NCBI RefSeq assembly: GCF_027853335.1
Contig: NZ_JAFEUS010000002.1
Coordinates: 1,100,514 to 1,164,513, forward strand
Direction: 5' to 3'
DNA from: Leucobacter sp. UCMA 4100
GTDB lineage: Bacteria; Actinomycetota; Actinomycetes; Actinomycetales; Microbacteriaceae
DNA length: 64,000 bases
The notes under the pieces were generated by a model, which saw only the letters and a program-made list of their open reading frames with translations, was not told the origin of the DNA and searched no databases. The position numbers and the translations under genes are program-made. Of the stretch, positions 8,410 through 17,013 are shown piece by piece (positions within the stretch are counted from its first letter, which is position 1; every line of letters begins with the position of its first letter).

Positions 8410-8990
8410 CGACGAGTCGCCATGGTCAGGTACTCGTCGCGCAACATGCCCATGAGTACCTGGTCGTGAAATGCCGAGCGGTGGTAGACCGCCGCTCGGC
8501 GCACGCCCTCTTCAACGAAGCCGAGCGAGGCGTAGAGCCCGCGGGCGCGAGTATTGAAGTGCCACACCTGCAACTCGACCTTGTTGACGCCCATCTCTTC
8601 AAAGGCGATGCGCAGCGCGGCGCGAACCGCGTCACGGCCGTGGCCGTTGCCCTGGTGTTCGGGGCCCACGATCACCGCGAGCGTGGCAATCATCGTGGGC
8701 GGGGTCACACCCCAGAGTGAAACGTGACCAACGAACTCTCCCTCGTGATTGATGAGCGAGTAGCCGCACGCCGAAGGTGTGTCGTTCTTGTTCCACATGC
8801 GAAACATCTCGGTGAGCGTGGCGTCATCGCCGACGGGCATACGGTCGGTTTGCATGATCGTCACCGACGGGTCACGCCACCACTCGCTGAGCTTCTCGGT
8901 GTCGCTCTCTCGAAACTGCCGAAGCCGCACGCTGCCCTCAACAAAGAGGCCGCCGGCCCACGCTTCAAGACCCTCACCGATTTCAGTCAT
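8406..8990 (-). CDS. GNAT-family N-acetyltransferase
   Basis: A 194-residue acetyltransferase of the RimJ/RimL type that acetylates an amine using acetyl-CoA. It has the RLRQFRESDTEKL start, the acetyl-CoA loop in VGPEHQGNGHGRDA, and NKVELQVWHFNTRARGLYASLGF near the C-terminus. The substrate is unknown; the closest described types act on ribosomal proteins, spermidine or antibiotics. The ATG at 8990 is preferred over a GTG at 9002 because GAAGGG lies 11 nt before the ATG but directly abuts the GTG. Confidence 0.85.
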   Translation of the reverse strand: MTEIGEGLEAWAGGLFVEGSVRLRQFRESDTEKLSEWWRDPSVTIMQTDRMPVGDDATLTEMFRMWNKNDTPSACGYSLINHEGEFVGHVSLWGVTPPTMIATLAVIVGPEHQGNGHGRDAVRAALRIAFEEMGVNKVELQVWHFNTRARGLYASLGFVEEGVRRAAVYHRSAFHDQVLMGMLRDEYLTMATRR

Positions 8991-9179
8991 TCGCTCAACC
9001 ACCCTTCAGGCCGCAGCACACCGCGCAGCCGCCACTCGACACCGTCGTCCACCTGGCGCTGGGCGCCCGTGTTCTCTGTGCACACTAACACAGCATTCTG
9101 GCCCTCCGAGAGGCCCGCAATCGCGCATGATTCCCTGGGCCACGGAGCCGCACATCAGATCTATTGCAGGCAGATGGGG

Positions 9180-9185
9180 TAGCGT
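9180..9185 (+). promoter_or_regulatory. Leaderless -10 box of the ABC exporter gene
   Basis: TAGCGT is followed by 7 nt and then the GTG start at 9193. There is no ribosome-binding site, so transcription probably begins at the start codon. Confidence 0.5.
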
Positions 9186-9192
9186 AGCGAGA

Positions 9193-11175
9193 GTGAACGA
9201 CGCCCCCGATACAAGCAATGCCGCGCTGTCCACCGCTCCCCCAGCCGGGACCAAGAAACGCAGTTCGCGCCCCGGCCGAAAACGCGGTCGCGAAGGCGCC
9301 GCGCCCAAGGGCCCGAGAGCGACCCTTGGCGAACTTTTGCCGTATCTCTTTGAGCAGAAAGCGCTGCTCACCGTCATCATTGTGCTGAGCCTGCTCGGGG
9401 CGATCACCTCGCTCGCACAGCCGCTCATCGTTGGCCAGGTCATCACGCGGGTGGGCGATGCAGAGCCGCTCGGCTGGCTCATCTGGGGCATCGTCGTGCT
9501 CGTCCTCTTCTCGGCACTCTTCAACAGCACGCAGCACTACCTGCTGCAGCGCATGGGCGAGGGCGTTGTGCTCTCGAGCCGCCGAACGCTCATCGCCAAG
9601 ATTTTGCACCTGCCCATTAGCGAGTTCGATCAGCGCCGCACGGGCGACCTCGTCTCACGCATCGGCTCTGACACGACCCTCCTGCGAGCGGTGCTCACTC
9701 AGGGGCTCGTCGAGGTCGTGGGCGGCGCCCTCATGTTTATCGGCGCGCTCATCGCGATGCTCATCATCGACCCGGTGCTCTTCGCGATCACCTTCGGGGT
9801 GCTGCTCGTTGCCCTGCTGCTCGTGCTGGCGCTCGGCTCACGCATCGGCCCCGCCGTTGCCCGTTCACAGGAGAAGGTGGGCGACCTCGCAGCGAGTGTG
9901 GATCGCGCGATCTCGTCGATCCGCACCATTCGCGCGGCCGGCGCGACCGAGCGCGAGGCAGCGACGATCACCGAGCAGGCCGAGTCGGCCTACGGCTACG
10001 GCCTCAAGGTCGCGCGCATCTCGGCGTTCATCGTTCCGGTCTCGTTTATCGCACTGCAGGTCTCGTTTCTCGCCGTGCTCGGCGCCGGTGGCTACCGCGT
10101 CGCGACGGGAACGCTCGAGATCTCGAGCCTCGTCGTGTTTCTCATTTTTCTCTTCATGCTCGTGCAGCCGCTCGGCCTCGCCTTCGGCGCGATCAATGCA
10201 GCAAACCAGGCGCTCGGCGCGCTCGGCCGCATTCAAGAGATCACGAGGCTCAGCACAGAGACCGAGCACGACGCCGAGATCGCGGCCGCGACGCCCGAGG
10301 GGCGCATCGTGCCGCTCGAGGTGCCAACGAGCGGCGACGTACCGGCGATCGCGCTCGACAACGTACACTTCACCTACCGCTCGGCCGCACCGTTCAGGCT
10401 CAGCGACGTGCCAGAGGGCTCAGGCCGGCGCGCAATGCGTGACTACGAGGCCGCACCGGCCGAGATCATCGAGACCCGCGTACTCAAGGGCGTGACTTTT
10501 GCGGTGCCGCGGGGCGCGCGCGTCGCGCTCGTGGGCCCGTCTGGCGCCGGCAAGTCGACCGTGCTCGGTCTCATCGAGCGCTTCTACGACCCCGACGAGG
10601 GCTCGCTGTCGCTGCACGGAACCGACCTTCGCGCGCTCGACCGCCAGGCCCTTCGCGCGCAGATCGGCTACGTCGAGCAAGACACCCCCATTCTCGCCGG
10701 AACCCTGCGAGACAACCTGCTCATCGGCGCACCCGACTCGAGCGACGCGGCCTGCACCCGGGTGCTCGAGGCCGTGAACCTCGGCACCGTTCTCACCCGC
10801 GACGGTTCGCAGGGGCTCGACACCCAGGTCGGCGAAGACGGCATCATGCTCTCGGGCGGCGAGAAGCAGCGCCTCGCGATCGCGCGCGCGCTGCTCACTG
10901 CCCCACCCATTCTGTTGCTCGACGAATCGACCGCATCGCTCGACGGCGTCAACGAGCGCCTCATGCGCGAGGCCCTCGACTCGGTCGCGACCGGGCGCAC
11001 GCTCGTCGTGATCGCGCACCGGCTCTCGACCGTGGTTGACTCAGACCTCATCGTCGTGCTCGACGGCGGCGAGGTCATCGGCCAGGGCACGCATGCCGAG
11101 CTCGTCGAGCAGGTGCCCCTGTACCGTGAGCTCGCGCAGCACCAGCTGCTCGTGCCGGCCGACACCGACGCCTAG
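9193..11175 (+). CDS. ABC exporter, fused membrane and ATPase domains
   Basis: A 660-residue half-transporter of the MsbA/LmrA type, working as a dimer in the cytoplasmic membrane. Residues ~1-45 are basic and disordered. Six membrane helices follow (roughly residues 55-335). The ATPase has Walker A GPSGAGKST, signature LSGGEKQRLAIARALL, Walker B ILLLDEST and a switch His in IAHRLST. Oddly, about 30 residues (roughly PFRLSD to IIETR) separate the aromatic A-loop VHFTYRS from the first strand RVLKGVTF; most relatives have only a few. The exported substrate is unknown. The longer frame upstream is rejected in favour of the leaderless GTG. Confidence 0.88.
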   Translation: MNDAPDTSNAALSTAPPAGTKKRSSRPGRKRGREGAAPKGPRATLGELLPYLFEQKALLTVIIVLSLLGAITSLAQPLIVGQVITRVGDAEPLGWLIWGIVVLVLFSALFNSTQHYLLQRMGEGVVLSSRRTLIAKILHLPISEFDQRRTGDLVSRIGSDTTLLRAVLTQGLVEVVGGALMFIGALIAMLIIDPVLFAITFGVLLVALLLVLALGSRIGPAVARSQEKVGDLAASVDRAISSIRTIRAAGATEREAATITEQAESAYGYGLKVARISAFIVPVSFIALQVSFLAVLGAGGYRVATGTLEISSLVVFLIFLFMLVQPLGLAFGAINAANQALGALGRIQEITRLSTETEHDAEIAAATPEGRIVPLEVPTSGDVPAIALDNVHFTYRSAAPFRLSDVPEGSGRRAMRDYEAAPAEIIETRVLKGVTFAVPRGARVALVGPSGAGKSTVLGLIERFYDPDEGSLSLHGTDLRALDRQALRAQIGYVEQDTPILAGTLRDNLLIGAPDSSDAACTRVLEAVNLGTVLTRDGSQGLDTQVGEDGIMLSGGEKQRLAIARALLTAPPILLLDESTASLDGVNERLMREALDSVATGRTLVVIAHRLSTVVDSDLIVVLDGGEVIGQGTHAELVEQVPLYRELAQHQLLVPADTDA

Positions 11176-11199
11176 TTCGCCGGTTTCGGCGCGCGCCGC

Positions 11200-12207
11200 T
11201 TAGGCCCTCGCGACCGCCAGGGCTGTCTCAAGCATGCGGTTCGAGAAAGCCCACTCGTTGTCGTACCACCCGACCACCTTGACGTGGTTACCGGCCTGGC
11301 GCATGAGGCCCCCGTCGATCACGACCGAGTGCGGGTCGCCGACGATGTCAGACGAGACGAGCGGATCATGCGATACCGCCAAGATCCCGTCGAGCCTCCC
11401 CCGTTCAGCCTCAGCGTAGGCCGCGAGCAGCGCTTCAACACTCACCTCGCGCGAGACGTGCGCCGTGAGCTCGATGAGCGATCCGCTGGGAACGGGAACG
11501 CGGATCGCGTCTCCCGACAGCTTGCCTTCAAGCTCAGGAATCACCGCCCCGATCGCGCGGGCCGCCCCCGTCGAGGTTGGCACGATGTTGAGCCCGGCCG
11601 CGCGGGCGCGCCGCAGGTCGCTGTGTGGGCCGTCGACGAGCATCTGGTCGCCGGTGTAGGCGTGCACTGTCGTCATCATGCCCTGCTCGATCGTCGCGAG
11701 GTCGTGCAGCACGCGGGCGATCGGAGCGATGGCGTTCGTCGTGCACGAGCCGTTCGACACGATCGTCGCCTGCCCGCCCCGGAGCGTTTCGTCATTCACA
11801 CCCATCACGATGGTCGCGTCGGCCCCCTTCGAGGGTGCGCTAACGAGCACGCGACGGGCACCAGCGCGCAGGTGGGCCCTCGAAGCCTCGGCCTTCGTGA
11901 AGCGACCCGTCGCTTCGAGCACGATATCGACCTCGAGCTCGCGCCACGGCAGGCGGGCAGGGTCGCGCTCGGCGTAGAGCGCAATCTCGTGCCCCTGAAC
12001 GCTGAGCTTCTCGCCCGCTACGCTCACGGGGTGCCCGAGCTTTCCATAGACGCTGTCGGCGCGCAGCAGCCACGCGAGCGTCTCTGGCGGCATCAGGTCG
12101 TTGATCGCAACGATCTGGAGCTCACCCCTCAGGTCTTCGCGCTCGAGCCAGGCGCGCAGCATGCCCCGGCCGATTCTTCCAAACCCATTCATTGCAATGC
12201 GTACCAT
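11200..12207 (-). CDS. Glyceraldehyde-3-phosphate dehydrogenase family protein
   Basis: Oxidises glyceraldehyde 3-phosphate to 1,3-bisphosphoglycerate with NAD(P). The 335 residues and motifs fit type I enzymes: AMNGFGRIGR, AINDL (an Asp that usually favours NAD), the catalytic Cys in SCTTNAIAP, HAYTGDQ, and GWYDNEWAFSNRM. The motif before the catalytic Cys reads SNGSC rather than the usual SNASC. It stands alone, with no glycolytic neighbours, so it may be a second paralogue rather than the main glycolytic enzyme. The start at 12207 has AAGGAG 6 nt upstream. Confidence 0.87.
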   Translation of the reverse strand: MVRIAMNGFGRIGRGMLRAWLEREDLRGELQIVAINDLMPPETLAWLLRADSVYGKLGHPVSVAGEKLSVQGHEIALYAERDPARLPWRELEVDIVLEATGRFTKAEASRAHLRAGARRVLVSAPSKGADATIVMGVNDETLRGGQATIVSNGSCTTNAIAPIARVLHDLATIEQGMMTTVHAYTGDQMLVDGPHSDLRRARAAGLNIVPTSTGAARAIGAVIPELEGKLSGDAIRVPVPSGSLIELTAHVSREVSVEALLAAYAEAERGRLDGILAVSHDPLVSSDIVGDPHSVVIDGGLMRQAGNHVKVVGWYDNEWAFSNRMLETALAVARA

Positions 12208-12385
12208 GACACTCCTTCGCAACGGCTTCGGCGCCGTTCACGACCTGCGAGCTGTCGCAAACCGCGCTCCCGCCACGTGCATGTGTTGTTCACCGGTTCT
12301 CTTCTGAGGCTACCCCTGACTGGCTCACATTTCACGCTTTTCTGGCACACCCACAGCCGCCCAAGCGGCGCGACCCCTGAGACGC

Positions 12386-12391
12386 TAAGAT
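12386..12391 (+). promoter_or_regulatory. Leaderless -10 box of dcd
   Basis: TAAGAT is followed by 6 nt and the GTG start at 12398. No ribosome-binding site is present. Confidence 0.55.
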
Positions 12392-12397
12392 TGCAAC

Positions 12398-13003
12398 GTG
12401 CTTCTTTCAGATCGTGACATCAAGGCAGAGCTCGCGTCTGGCCGCATCGCGCTCACTCCGAGCGACGTATCAATGGTGCAGCCCGCGAGCATCGACGTGC
12501 GCATCGACCGCTACTTCAGGCTGTTCAACAACCACAAGTACGCGGTGATCGACCCCTCGCAAGAGCAGCCCGAACTCACCCAGCTCGTCGAGGTCGACCC
12601 CAAGGAGGGGTTCATCCTGCATCCGGGCGAGTTCGTACTCGCCTCGACCTACGAGCAGGTCACCCTGCCCGACGATATTGCCGCGCGACTCGAGGGCAAG
12701 AGCTCACTCGGCCGCCTTGGCCTGCTCACCCACTCGACAGCGGGCTTCATCGACCCCGGCTTCGACGGCCACGTCACCCTCGAACTCTCGAACATGGCGA
12801 CACTGCCCATTCGCCTCTGGCCCGGCATGAAGATCGGCCAGCTGTGCTTCTTCAAGCTCTCGTCAGAGGCCGAGAACCCGTACGGCGCCGGCGCTACCCA
12901 CTCTCGCTACCTCGGCCAGAAGGGCCCGACCGCCTCGCGCTCGTACCTGAACTTTCACTGGACCGACGTCACCGTCACCGACGCGGGGGCTGACGGGAAC
13001 TGA
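12398..13003 (+). CDS. dcd: dCTP deaminase, probably bifunctional (dUMP-forming)
   Basis: Deaminates dCTP; the actinobacterial form also hydrolyses the resulting dUTP to dUMP, feeding thymidylate synthesis. The 201 residues are close to the mycobacterial enzyme. Key motifs are MLLSDRDI at the start, [18 protein letters not shown] (substrate lid and catalytic region), [14 protein letters not shown] with the catalytic Glu, and [10 protein letters not shown]. The [11 protein letters not shown] form matches the bifunctional mycobacterial type, but bifunctionality is inferred. It is a single-gene unit with a leaderless start. Confidence 0.92.
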   Translation: MLLSDRDIKAELASGRIALTPSDVSMVQPASIDVRIDRYFRLFNNHKYAVIDPSQEQPELTQLVEVDPKEGFILHPGEFVLASTYEQVTLPDDIAARLEGKSSLGRLGLLTHSTAGFIDPGFDGHVTLELSNMATLPIRLWPGMKIGQLCFFKLSSEAENPYGAGATHSRYLGQKGPTASRSYLNFHWTDVTVTDAGADGN

Positions 13004-13017
13004 CGGGCCGCCGCACC

Positions 13018-13641
13018 TTAGAAAGCGACCGCGCGCACCGGTGCCCCGTCGACGGCACCGAGGCGCAGTGGAAAGATGCCGAGGCGCTCTCGGTCGCCAA
13101 GAGCATCGAGCCCGCGCGCGTTCTCGACGATGAGGCCGTCTTGCCCAAGCACGACCGCGTGCACCGGGAAGTCAGCCGACGGGGTCTGATCGGGGCTCAG
13201 CGTGTCAACGACGAGCACGCGCATGCCGAGCTGCCAGAGCTTCTCGGCCGCCGCTTTGTCGATGAAGGGGTGCTCGAGGTACGCGGGCGTGCCGAAGTGT
13301 CGGTGCCAGCCCGTCGCGATCGCGACGATGCGCGGAACCTCGGTGAGGGCATCGAGCCCCAGCTCGCCCGCGGTCAGCGCGCGGCCGGCGGCGGCAACCC
13401 CCTCGGCATGAATGATGAGCGCCTCGCCGACGAGCTCGTCAAGCGAGACCTCGGCGAGGGTGCGCCCTCCCTGTACCGTGTGCGAGGGGGCATCGAGGTG
13501 GGTTCCGCTGTGGCTGCCGAGGTGCAGCTCGCTCACGGCCACCCCGTCACGCTCGAGCGTGAGGGCGTCGGCAATCGCCACCTCGGGGTCACCCGGATAC
13601 ACGGGCATCGCGGTACGCAGTTCGTGGCTGAGGTCGATCAT
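13018..13641 (-). CDS. Cyclase-family metal hydrolase (kynurenine formamidase-like)
   Basis: A 207-residue member of the family that includes bacterial kynurenine formamidase and isatin hydrolase. The metal and catalytic residues lie in HLGSHSGTHLDAPSH near residues 40-55, and the N-terminal motif MIDLSHELRTAMPVYPGDP is typical. Family members open an amide or lactam bond. No tryptophan-degradation genes lie nearby, so kynurenine as substrate is unproven. It is followed by dcd in convergent orientation and preceded by the repeat-rich gap at 13.65-14.03 kb. Confidence 0.82.
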   Translation of the reverse strand: MIDLSHELRTAMPVYPGDPEVAIADALTLERDGVAVSELHLGSHSGTHLDAPSHTVQGGRTLAEVSLDELVGEALIIHAEGVAAAGRALTAGELGLDALTEVPRIVAIATGWHRHFGTPAYLEHPFIDKAAAEKLWQLGMRVLVVDTLSPDQTPSADFPVHAVVLGQDGLIVENARGLDALGDRERLGIFPLRLGAVDGAPVRAVAF

Positions 13642-13727
13642 GTACTGATCCTTTCATTACATGCTGTGTGGGAGGGCGGGCCGGGGCGAGCGCGGGCCGG
13701 CTCCCGCGAGACTCGCTCGGTGGCGTG

Positions 13728-13797
13728 CGTTCTGGGCCGATCCGCCCTCGAGCGCATCGTTTTGGGCTAATCCACTCTCGAGCGCATCGTTTTTGCC
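13728..13797. repeat. Tandem 30-bp direct repeats (two full units and one partial)
   Basis: Unit 1 spans 13728-13757 and unit 2 spans 13758-13787. Each begins CGTT and ends CTCGAGCGCAT, and they differ at a few positions in the middle. A third, 10-bp partial copy (13788-13797) follows and runs into the palindrome. The array lies in a 389-bp gene-free gap (13642-14030) that otherwise holds only GC-rich simple sequence, including a doubled CGCGGCAGCCCCGAA. Confidence 0.75.
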
Positions 13798-13800
13798 GCT

Positions 13801-13852
13801 ACTTGACGAAAAGCAGGGTATTTTCGAAGAAACACCCTGCTTTTCGTCAAGT
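13801..13852. repeat. Dispersed palindromic element, copy 1
   Basis: The 19-nt arm starting ACTTGACGAAAAGCAGGG (13801-13819) is repeated in perfect inverted form at 13834-13852, around a 14-nt loop. The same arm sequence forms the palindrome at 62912-62963. Both copies lie in gene-free gaps between two minus-strand genes. It could be a REP-type extragenic element, a terminator or a non-autonomous mobile palindrome. Confidence 0.85.
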
Positions 13853-14030
13853 GGACGCGAATTCTGCAAACACAGGAGGGCAGAAGCGCGGCAGCCCCGA
13901 AACGCGGCAGCCCCGAAGCCCCAACCCACCGCAGCGGATCAGTCCCGGCCACCGGCCCGGAGGCAAGCAGCGCCGGGACAACGGGCCGCCGGAGCAGCGG
14001 GCCGCCGGGGCAGCCCGACCCGCCCCGCCC

Positions 14031-15422
14031 CTACTCGTCGGCGAGCGTCGGAATGCTCACGGTCTCGCCGAGGTGCCCCTTATCGGTACCCGCAAACCGC
14101 GCCCTCGTCGAGAGGCTCAGCACGAAGTAGAGCAGGAACGAGACGACGAACGCGGGAATGGTCGCGCCGATGGGGCTTGGCCAGACGTAGGTGAGTAGGT
14201 ATGACGCGCCGGCTCCGATGATCCACACGCCGACCGCGACCCAGTTGACGCCGCGGGTGTACCAGTAGCGGCCGCCCGAGTCGCGCAGGATGTCGTGCAT
14301 GTACGAGCGGCGCTTGATGAGGTAGTAGTCGACGATCATGATGGCGAAGACGGGCACGAAGAAGGCGCCGATCATCGTCAGGAAGTCGGTGAAGTGGTCG
14401 AGCAGGCCGAGCAGGGTTGAGCCCGCGATCGAGGTTCCGCCGAGCACGAGCGCGGTGGGCAAGAACTTCAGGCGCAGCTGCGGGCGGGCGTTGATGACCG
14501 AGGTGACCATGCCGTAGACGACCATCGTGTTCGTGGCCATGACCGAGAAGAAGATCACGAGGGCGAGCGGCGCACCGAAGCTGCCCACGATGACGGTCGG
14601 ATCAAACTCGGCCGCATCCTTGCCCGAGAGAATGACGTAGCTGAAGGCAACGAGGCCGAGCGTCATGGCGCACACCGTTGACAGCGTGTAGCCGATGCCC
14701 GAGCCGATCATGCCGGCCTTCGAGTTGCGCGCGAGGCGGTTGAAGTCGGCCGACAGCACCGTCCACGAGATCGCGGTCGAGATGACGATATCGAGCACCG
14801 TGATGCCGCTGAGGCCGAGGCTCTCATCGACGGGGATCGCCTGGTATTCACCGAGCGAGAAGGTCGAGAAGGCCGTGTAAAACACGTAGCCCATGATCGC
14901 GAGAATGAGCAACGCCATCCACGGCTCAACCTTCGCGATGCCCTCGTGGCCGAAGATCGCGAGGCAGACGACGAGGCTCTGGCAGAGCACCGAGAAGAGA
15001 ATGGGGTTCGAGAAGCCGGTGAGCTCGGCGACCAAGAAGTTCACCGTGACGCCGGCGAGCATCGCCTGCACCCAGCTCCAGCCCATGAGAATGATGACGT
15101 TCGCGGCGACCGGCAGCAGCGATCCGCGAAGGCCAAAGGCACCGCGGGTTGCGGCCATGGTGGGCAGACCGGTGCGGGTGCCGATGTTGCCGATGAGGGT
15201 GAGCACGATCATGCCGACGAGCGTGCCCGTGAGAATCATCGAGAAGGCGGTGCCAAACGAGACGCCGGGCACGAAGAGCGTGCCCGTGAGCAACGTGGTC
15301 ACGACGAGGTTCGCCGCGAGCCAGATCATGCCAATGCGGCCCATCGAGAGCGTTCCGCGTGCGGGTCCGGCGTCGTCGTTATTGGCCTGCAGGTAGGTTT
15401 CGAGGCGGCGGTAGATGTTCAC
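14031..15422 (-). CDS. NCS1-family permease (cytosine/purine/hydantoin type)
   Basis: A 463-residue integral membrane protein with about 12 hydrophobic helices. It matches the NCS1 (purine-cytosine permease) family, which imports nucleobases, allantoin or hydantoins with H+ or Na+. Typical elements include GWSWVQAMLAGV in helix 3 and DFNRLARNSK after SWTVLSA. The GTG start at 15422 overlaps the upstream NTF2-like gene by four bases, and GGGGAGG lies about 7 nt upstream. Being coupled to a ureohydrolase operon suggests it imports that enzyme's substrate or a precursor (inference). Confidence 0.85.
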   Translation of the reverse strand: MNIYRRLETYLQANNDDAGPARGTLSMGRIGMIWLAANLVVTTLLTGTLFVPGVSFGTAFSMILTGTLVGMIVLTLIGNIGTRTGLPTMAATRGAFGLRGSLLPVAANVIILMGWSWVQAMLAGVTVNFLVAELTGFSNPILFSVLCQSLVVCLAIFGHEGIAKVEPWMALLILAIMGYVFYTAFSTFSLGEYQAIPVDESLGLSGITVLDIVISTAISWTVLSADFNRLARNSKAGMIGSGIGYTLSTVCAMTLGLVAFSYVILSGKDAAEFDPTVIVGSFGAPLALVIFFSVMATNTMVVYGMVTSVINARPQLRLKFLPTALVLGGTSIAGSTLLGLLDHFTDFLTMIGAFFVPVFAIMIVDYYLIKRRSYMHDILRDSGGRYWYTRGVNWVAVGVWIIGAGASYLLTYVWPSPIGATIPAFVVSFLLYFVLSLSTRARFAGTDKGHLGETVSIPTLADE

Positions 15423-15838
15423 GCGCTTGCCTCCCCGGTGTATGCCGAGAGGTGCTCGTGCACGGCGATGAGGCCATCGCCGTCGACACGAAACACGATG
15501 GTCTCTTGCTCGGTGTAGCTCTCTTCGGCCCCGTCAACGAAGACGGTCGTATCGACGACGTGCGAGAAAACCGCGCCACCGGGGTATGCCGTGACAAGGG
15601 GCTTGCTCGAGGCGCAGCTCACGACGCGCCAGCCACCCTCGATCCAGCTCGCCCACAACGCCTCGTAGTCGGCGCGGGTGTCGAGCCTCGCGGGCTCGGG
15701 GTGAAAGATGAATGAGGTCTCGGGGGCAAACGCGGCAAAGTAGCGCTCGGTGTCGGTCGCCTCGAAAGCGGCAACGATATCGGCCGACGCGCGAAGCACC
15801 TCGGCCTCGGTCGGGGTGCGGAAGGGCTGGTCTGTCAT
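15419..15838 (-). CDS. NTF2/SnoaL-like small protein
   Basis: A 139-residue protein of the cone-shaped NTF2/SnoaL fold (DUF4440-like). It starts with the helix AEVLRASADIVAAFEATD, followed by ERYFAAFAPETSFIFH and beta strands ending HEHLSAY. Members serve as small hydrolases, isomerases or ligand-binding partners; no catalytic residue can be assigned. The ATG at 15838 has CGGAGA 5 nt upstream; in-frame sequence before it runs antisense to the ureohydrolase and is not coding. It lies between the ureohydrolase (80-nt gap) and the permease (4-nt overlap), so all three are probably cotranscribed. Confidence 0.78.
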   Translation of the reverse strand: MTDQPFRTPTEAEVLRASADIVAAFEATDTERYFAAFAPETSFIFHPEPARLDTRADYEALWASWIEGGWRVVSCASSKPLVTAYPGGAVFSHVVDTTVFVDGAEESYTEQETIVFRVDGDGLIAVHEHLSAYTGEASA

Positions 15839-15918
15839 GGTGTCTCCGTTGACTGTGGAGGGTGGGCGAAACATGGGTGTGGGCGCGCCATGCTGCGGCG
15901 CGCCCACGGGAAGGGATG

Positions 15919-16884
15919 TTAGGCGTCGCGCTCGGCTGCCGTGCGGCGGGCCATCGCGGTGACGAGCTCGTACACGACGTGGCTCGCGGCGACGGCGGTC
16001 ACCTGAGCGTGGTCGTATGCGGGGGCTACCTCGACGACGTCGGCGCCAACGATGTTGAGGTCGGCGATGCCGCGCAGGGCACGCAGCAGCTCGCGGCTCG
16101 TGAGGCCACCGGCCTCTGGTGTTCCCGTTCCGGGAGCGTGCGAGGGGTCGAGCACGTCGATATCGATCGAGATGTAGAGGGGCTTGTCGCCGATGCGGGC
16201 GCGCATGCGGTCGATCGCCGCCTGAATGCCGTTTTCTTCGACGTACTCGCTCGTGATGACGCTGAAGCCGAGCATCGTGTCGTCTTCGAGGTCTTTCTTG
16301 CTGTAGAGCGGGCCGCGAATGCCGAAGTGCATGCTCGACTCCATGTCGATGAGGCCCTCTTCTGACGCGCGGCGAAACGGGGTGCCGTGCGTCGTGGGAG
16401 CCCCAAAGTAGGTATCCCACGTGTCGAGGTGGGCGTCGAAGTGCAGCACGACGACGGGGCCGTGCTGCTTGTGAGCCGAGCGCAGGAGCGGCAGCGCAAT
16501 CGTATGGTCGCCACCGATCGTGACGATCTTCTCGACGCTCTCGTGCAGCTCATTCGCCGCCTCTTCGATCTGCATGACGGCCTCATCGAGGTTGAAGGGG
16601 TTCGCGACGATGTCACCCGCGTCGGCGACCTGCACGAGTTCGAACGGCGACGCGTCCTGAGCCGGGTTATAGGGGCGGATCAGCCGCGAGATCTCACGCA
16701 CGTGAGCGGGGCCGAAGCGTGCGCCGGGGCGAAAGCTCACACCGGTGTCGAAGGGCACGCCAACGATCGCGATATCGGTCTTCTCAACCTCGTCAATGCG
16801 CGGCAGCTTTGCGTACGTTGCGAAGCCTGCGTAGCGCGGGGTCTTGCTCGCGTCGACGGGGCCGACATGCTGTTCTGGAACCAC
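15919..16884 (-). CDS. Agmatinase-family ureohydrolase
   Basis: Hydrolyses a guanidino group to urea plus amine with a binuclear manganese centre. The metal-binding motifs are all present: [15 protein letters not shown] and [19 protein letters not shown]. The 321 residues fit agmatinase, guanidinobutyrase and guanidinopropionase alike. The GTG start at 16884 has AAAGGTG 5 nt upstream. It is divergent from an XRE-cupin regulator and leads an operon with an NTF2-like protein and an NCS1 permease. That transporter type hints at a small cyclic or guanidine-like substrate rather than agmatine, but this is inference. Confidence 0.85.
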   Translation of the reverse strand: MVPEQHVGPVDASKTPRYAGFATYAKLPRIDEVEKTDIAIVGVPFDTGVSFRPGARFGPAHVREISRLIRPYNPAQDASPFELVQVADAGDIVANPFNLDEAVMQIEEAANELHESVEKIVTIGGDHTIALPLLRSAHKQHGPVVVLHFDAHLDTWDTYFGAPTTHGTPFRRASEEGLIDMESSMHFGIRGPLYSKKDLEDDTMLGFSVITSEYVEENGIQAAIDRMRARIGDKPLYISIDIDVLDPSHAPGTGTPEAGGLTSRELLRALRGIADLNIVGADVVEVAPAYDHAQVTAVAASHVVYELVTAMARRTAAERDA

Positions 16885-16922
16885 GGTGTCACCTTTCGTG
16901 AGAGTTCTCAATACGAAACTTT

Positions 16923-16941
16923 TGTTACCTAACAGTAAACA
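16923..16941. promoter_or_regulatory. Imperfect palindrome between ureohydrolase and XRE-cupin genes
   Basis: TGTTAC (16923-16928) and GTAAACA (16935-16941) form an inverted repeat with one bulged base, in the 129-bp divergent promoter region. It is a candidate operator for the XRE-cupin protein. Confidence 0.4.
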
Positions 16942-17013
16942 CCATCGATGCCACGCTCGCAACGTGAGCCCGGAAGGAAGCCCCGTAGAATAAGGGGAGA
17001 CCCAGGAGGAAGC

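Noticed and set aside
8779-9192. Extended N-terminus of the ABC exporter frame
   Set aside because: The extra 138 residues overlap the acetyltransferase gene on the other strand and show no membrane or targeting features; the GTG at 9193 has a well-placed -10 box.
13661-14198. Several frames across the palindrome and tandem repeats
   Set aside because: They differ between the two palindrome copies only by chance, share no domain, and the repeated amino-acid strings they contain come from the DNA palindrome itself.
15839-16420. Extended N-terminus of the NTF2-like frame
   Set aside because: The extension is Arg/His-rich and overlaps the ureohydrolase gene out of frame; the ATG at 15838 has a good ribosome-binding site and matches the family length.
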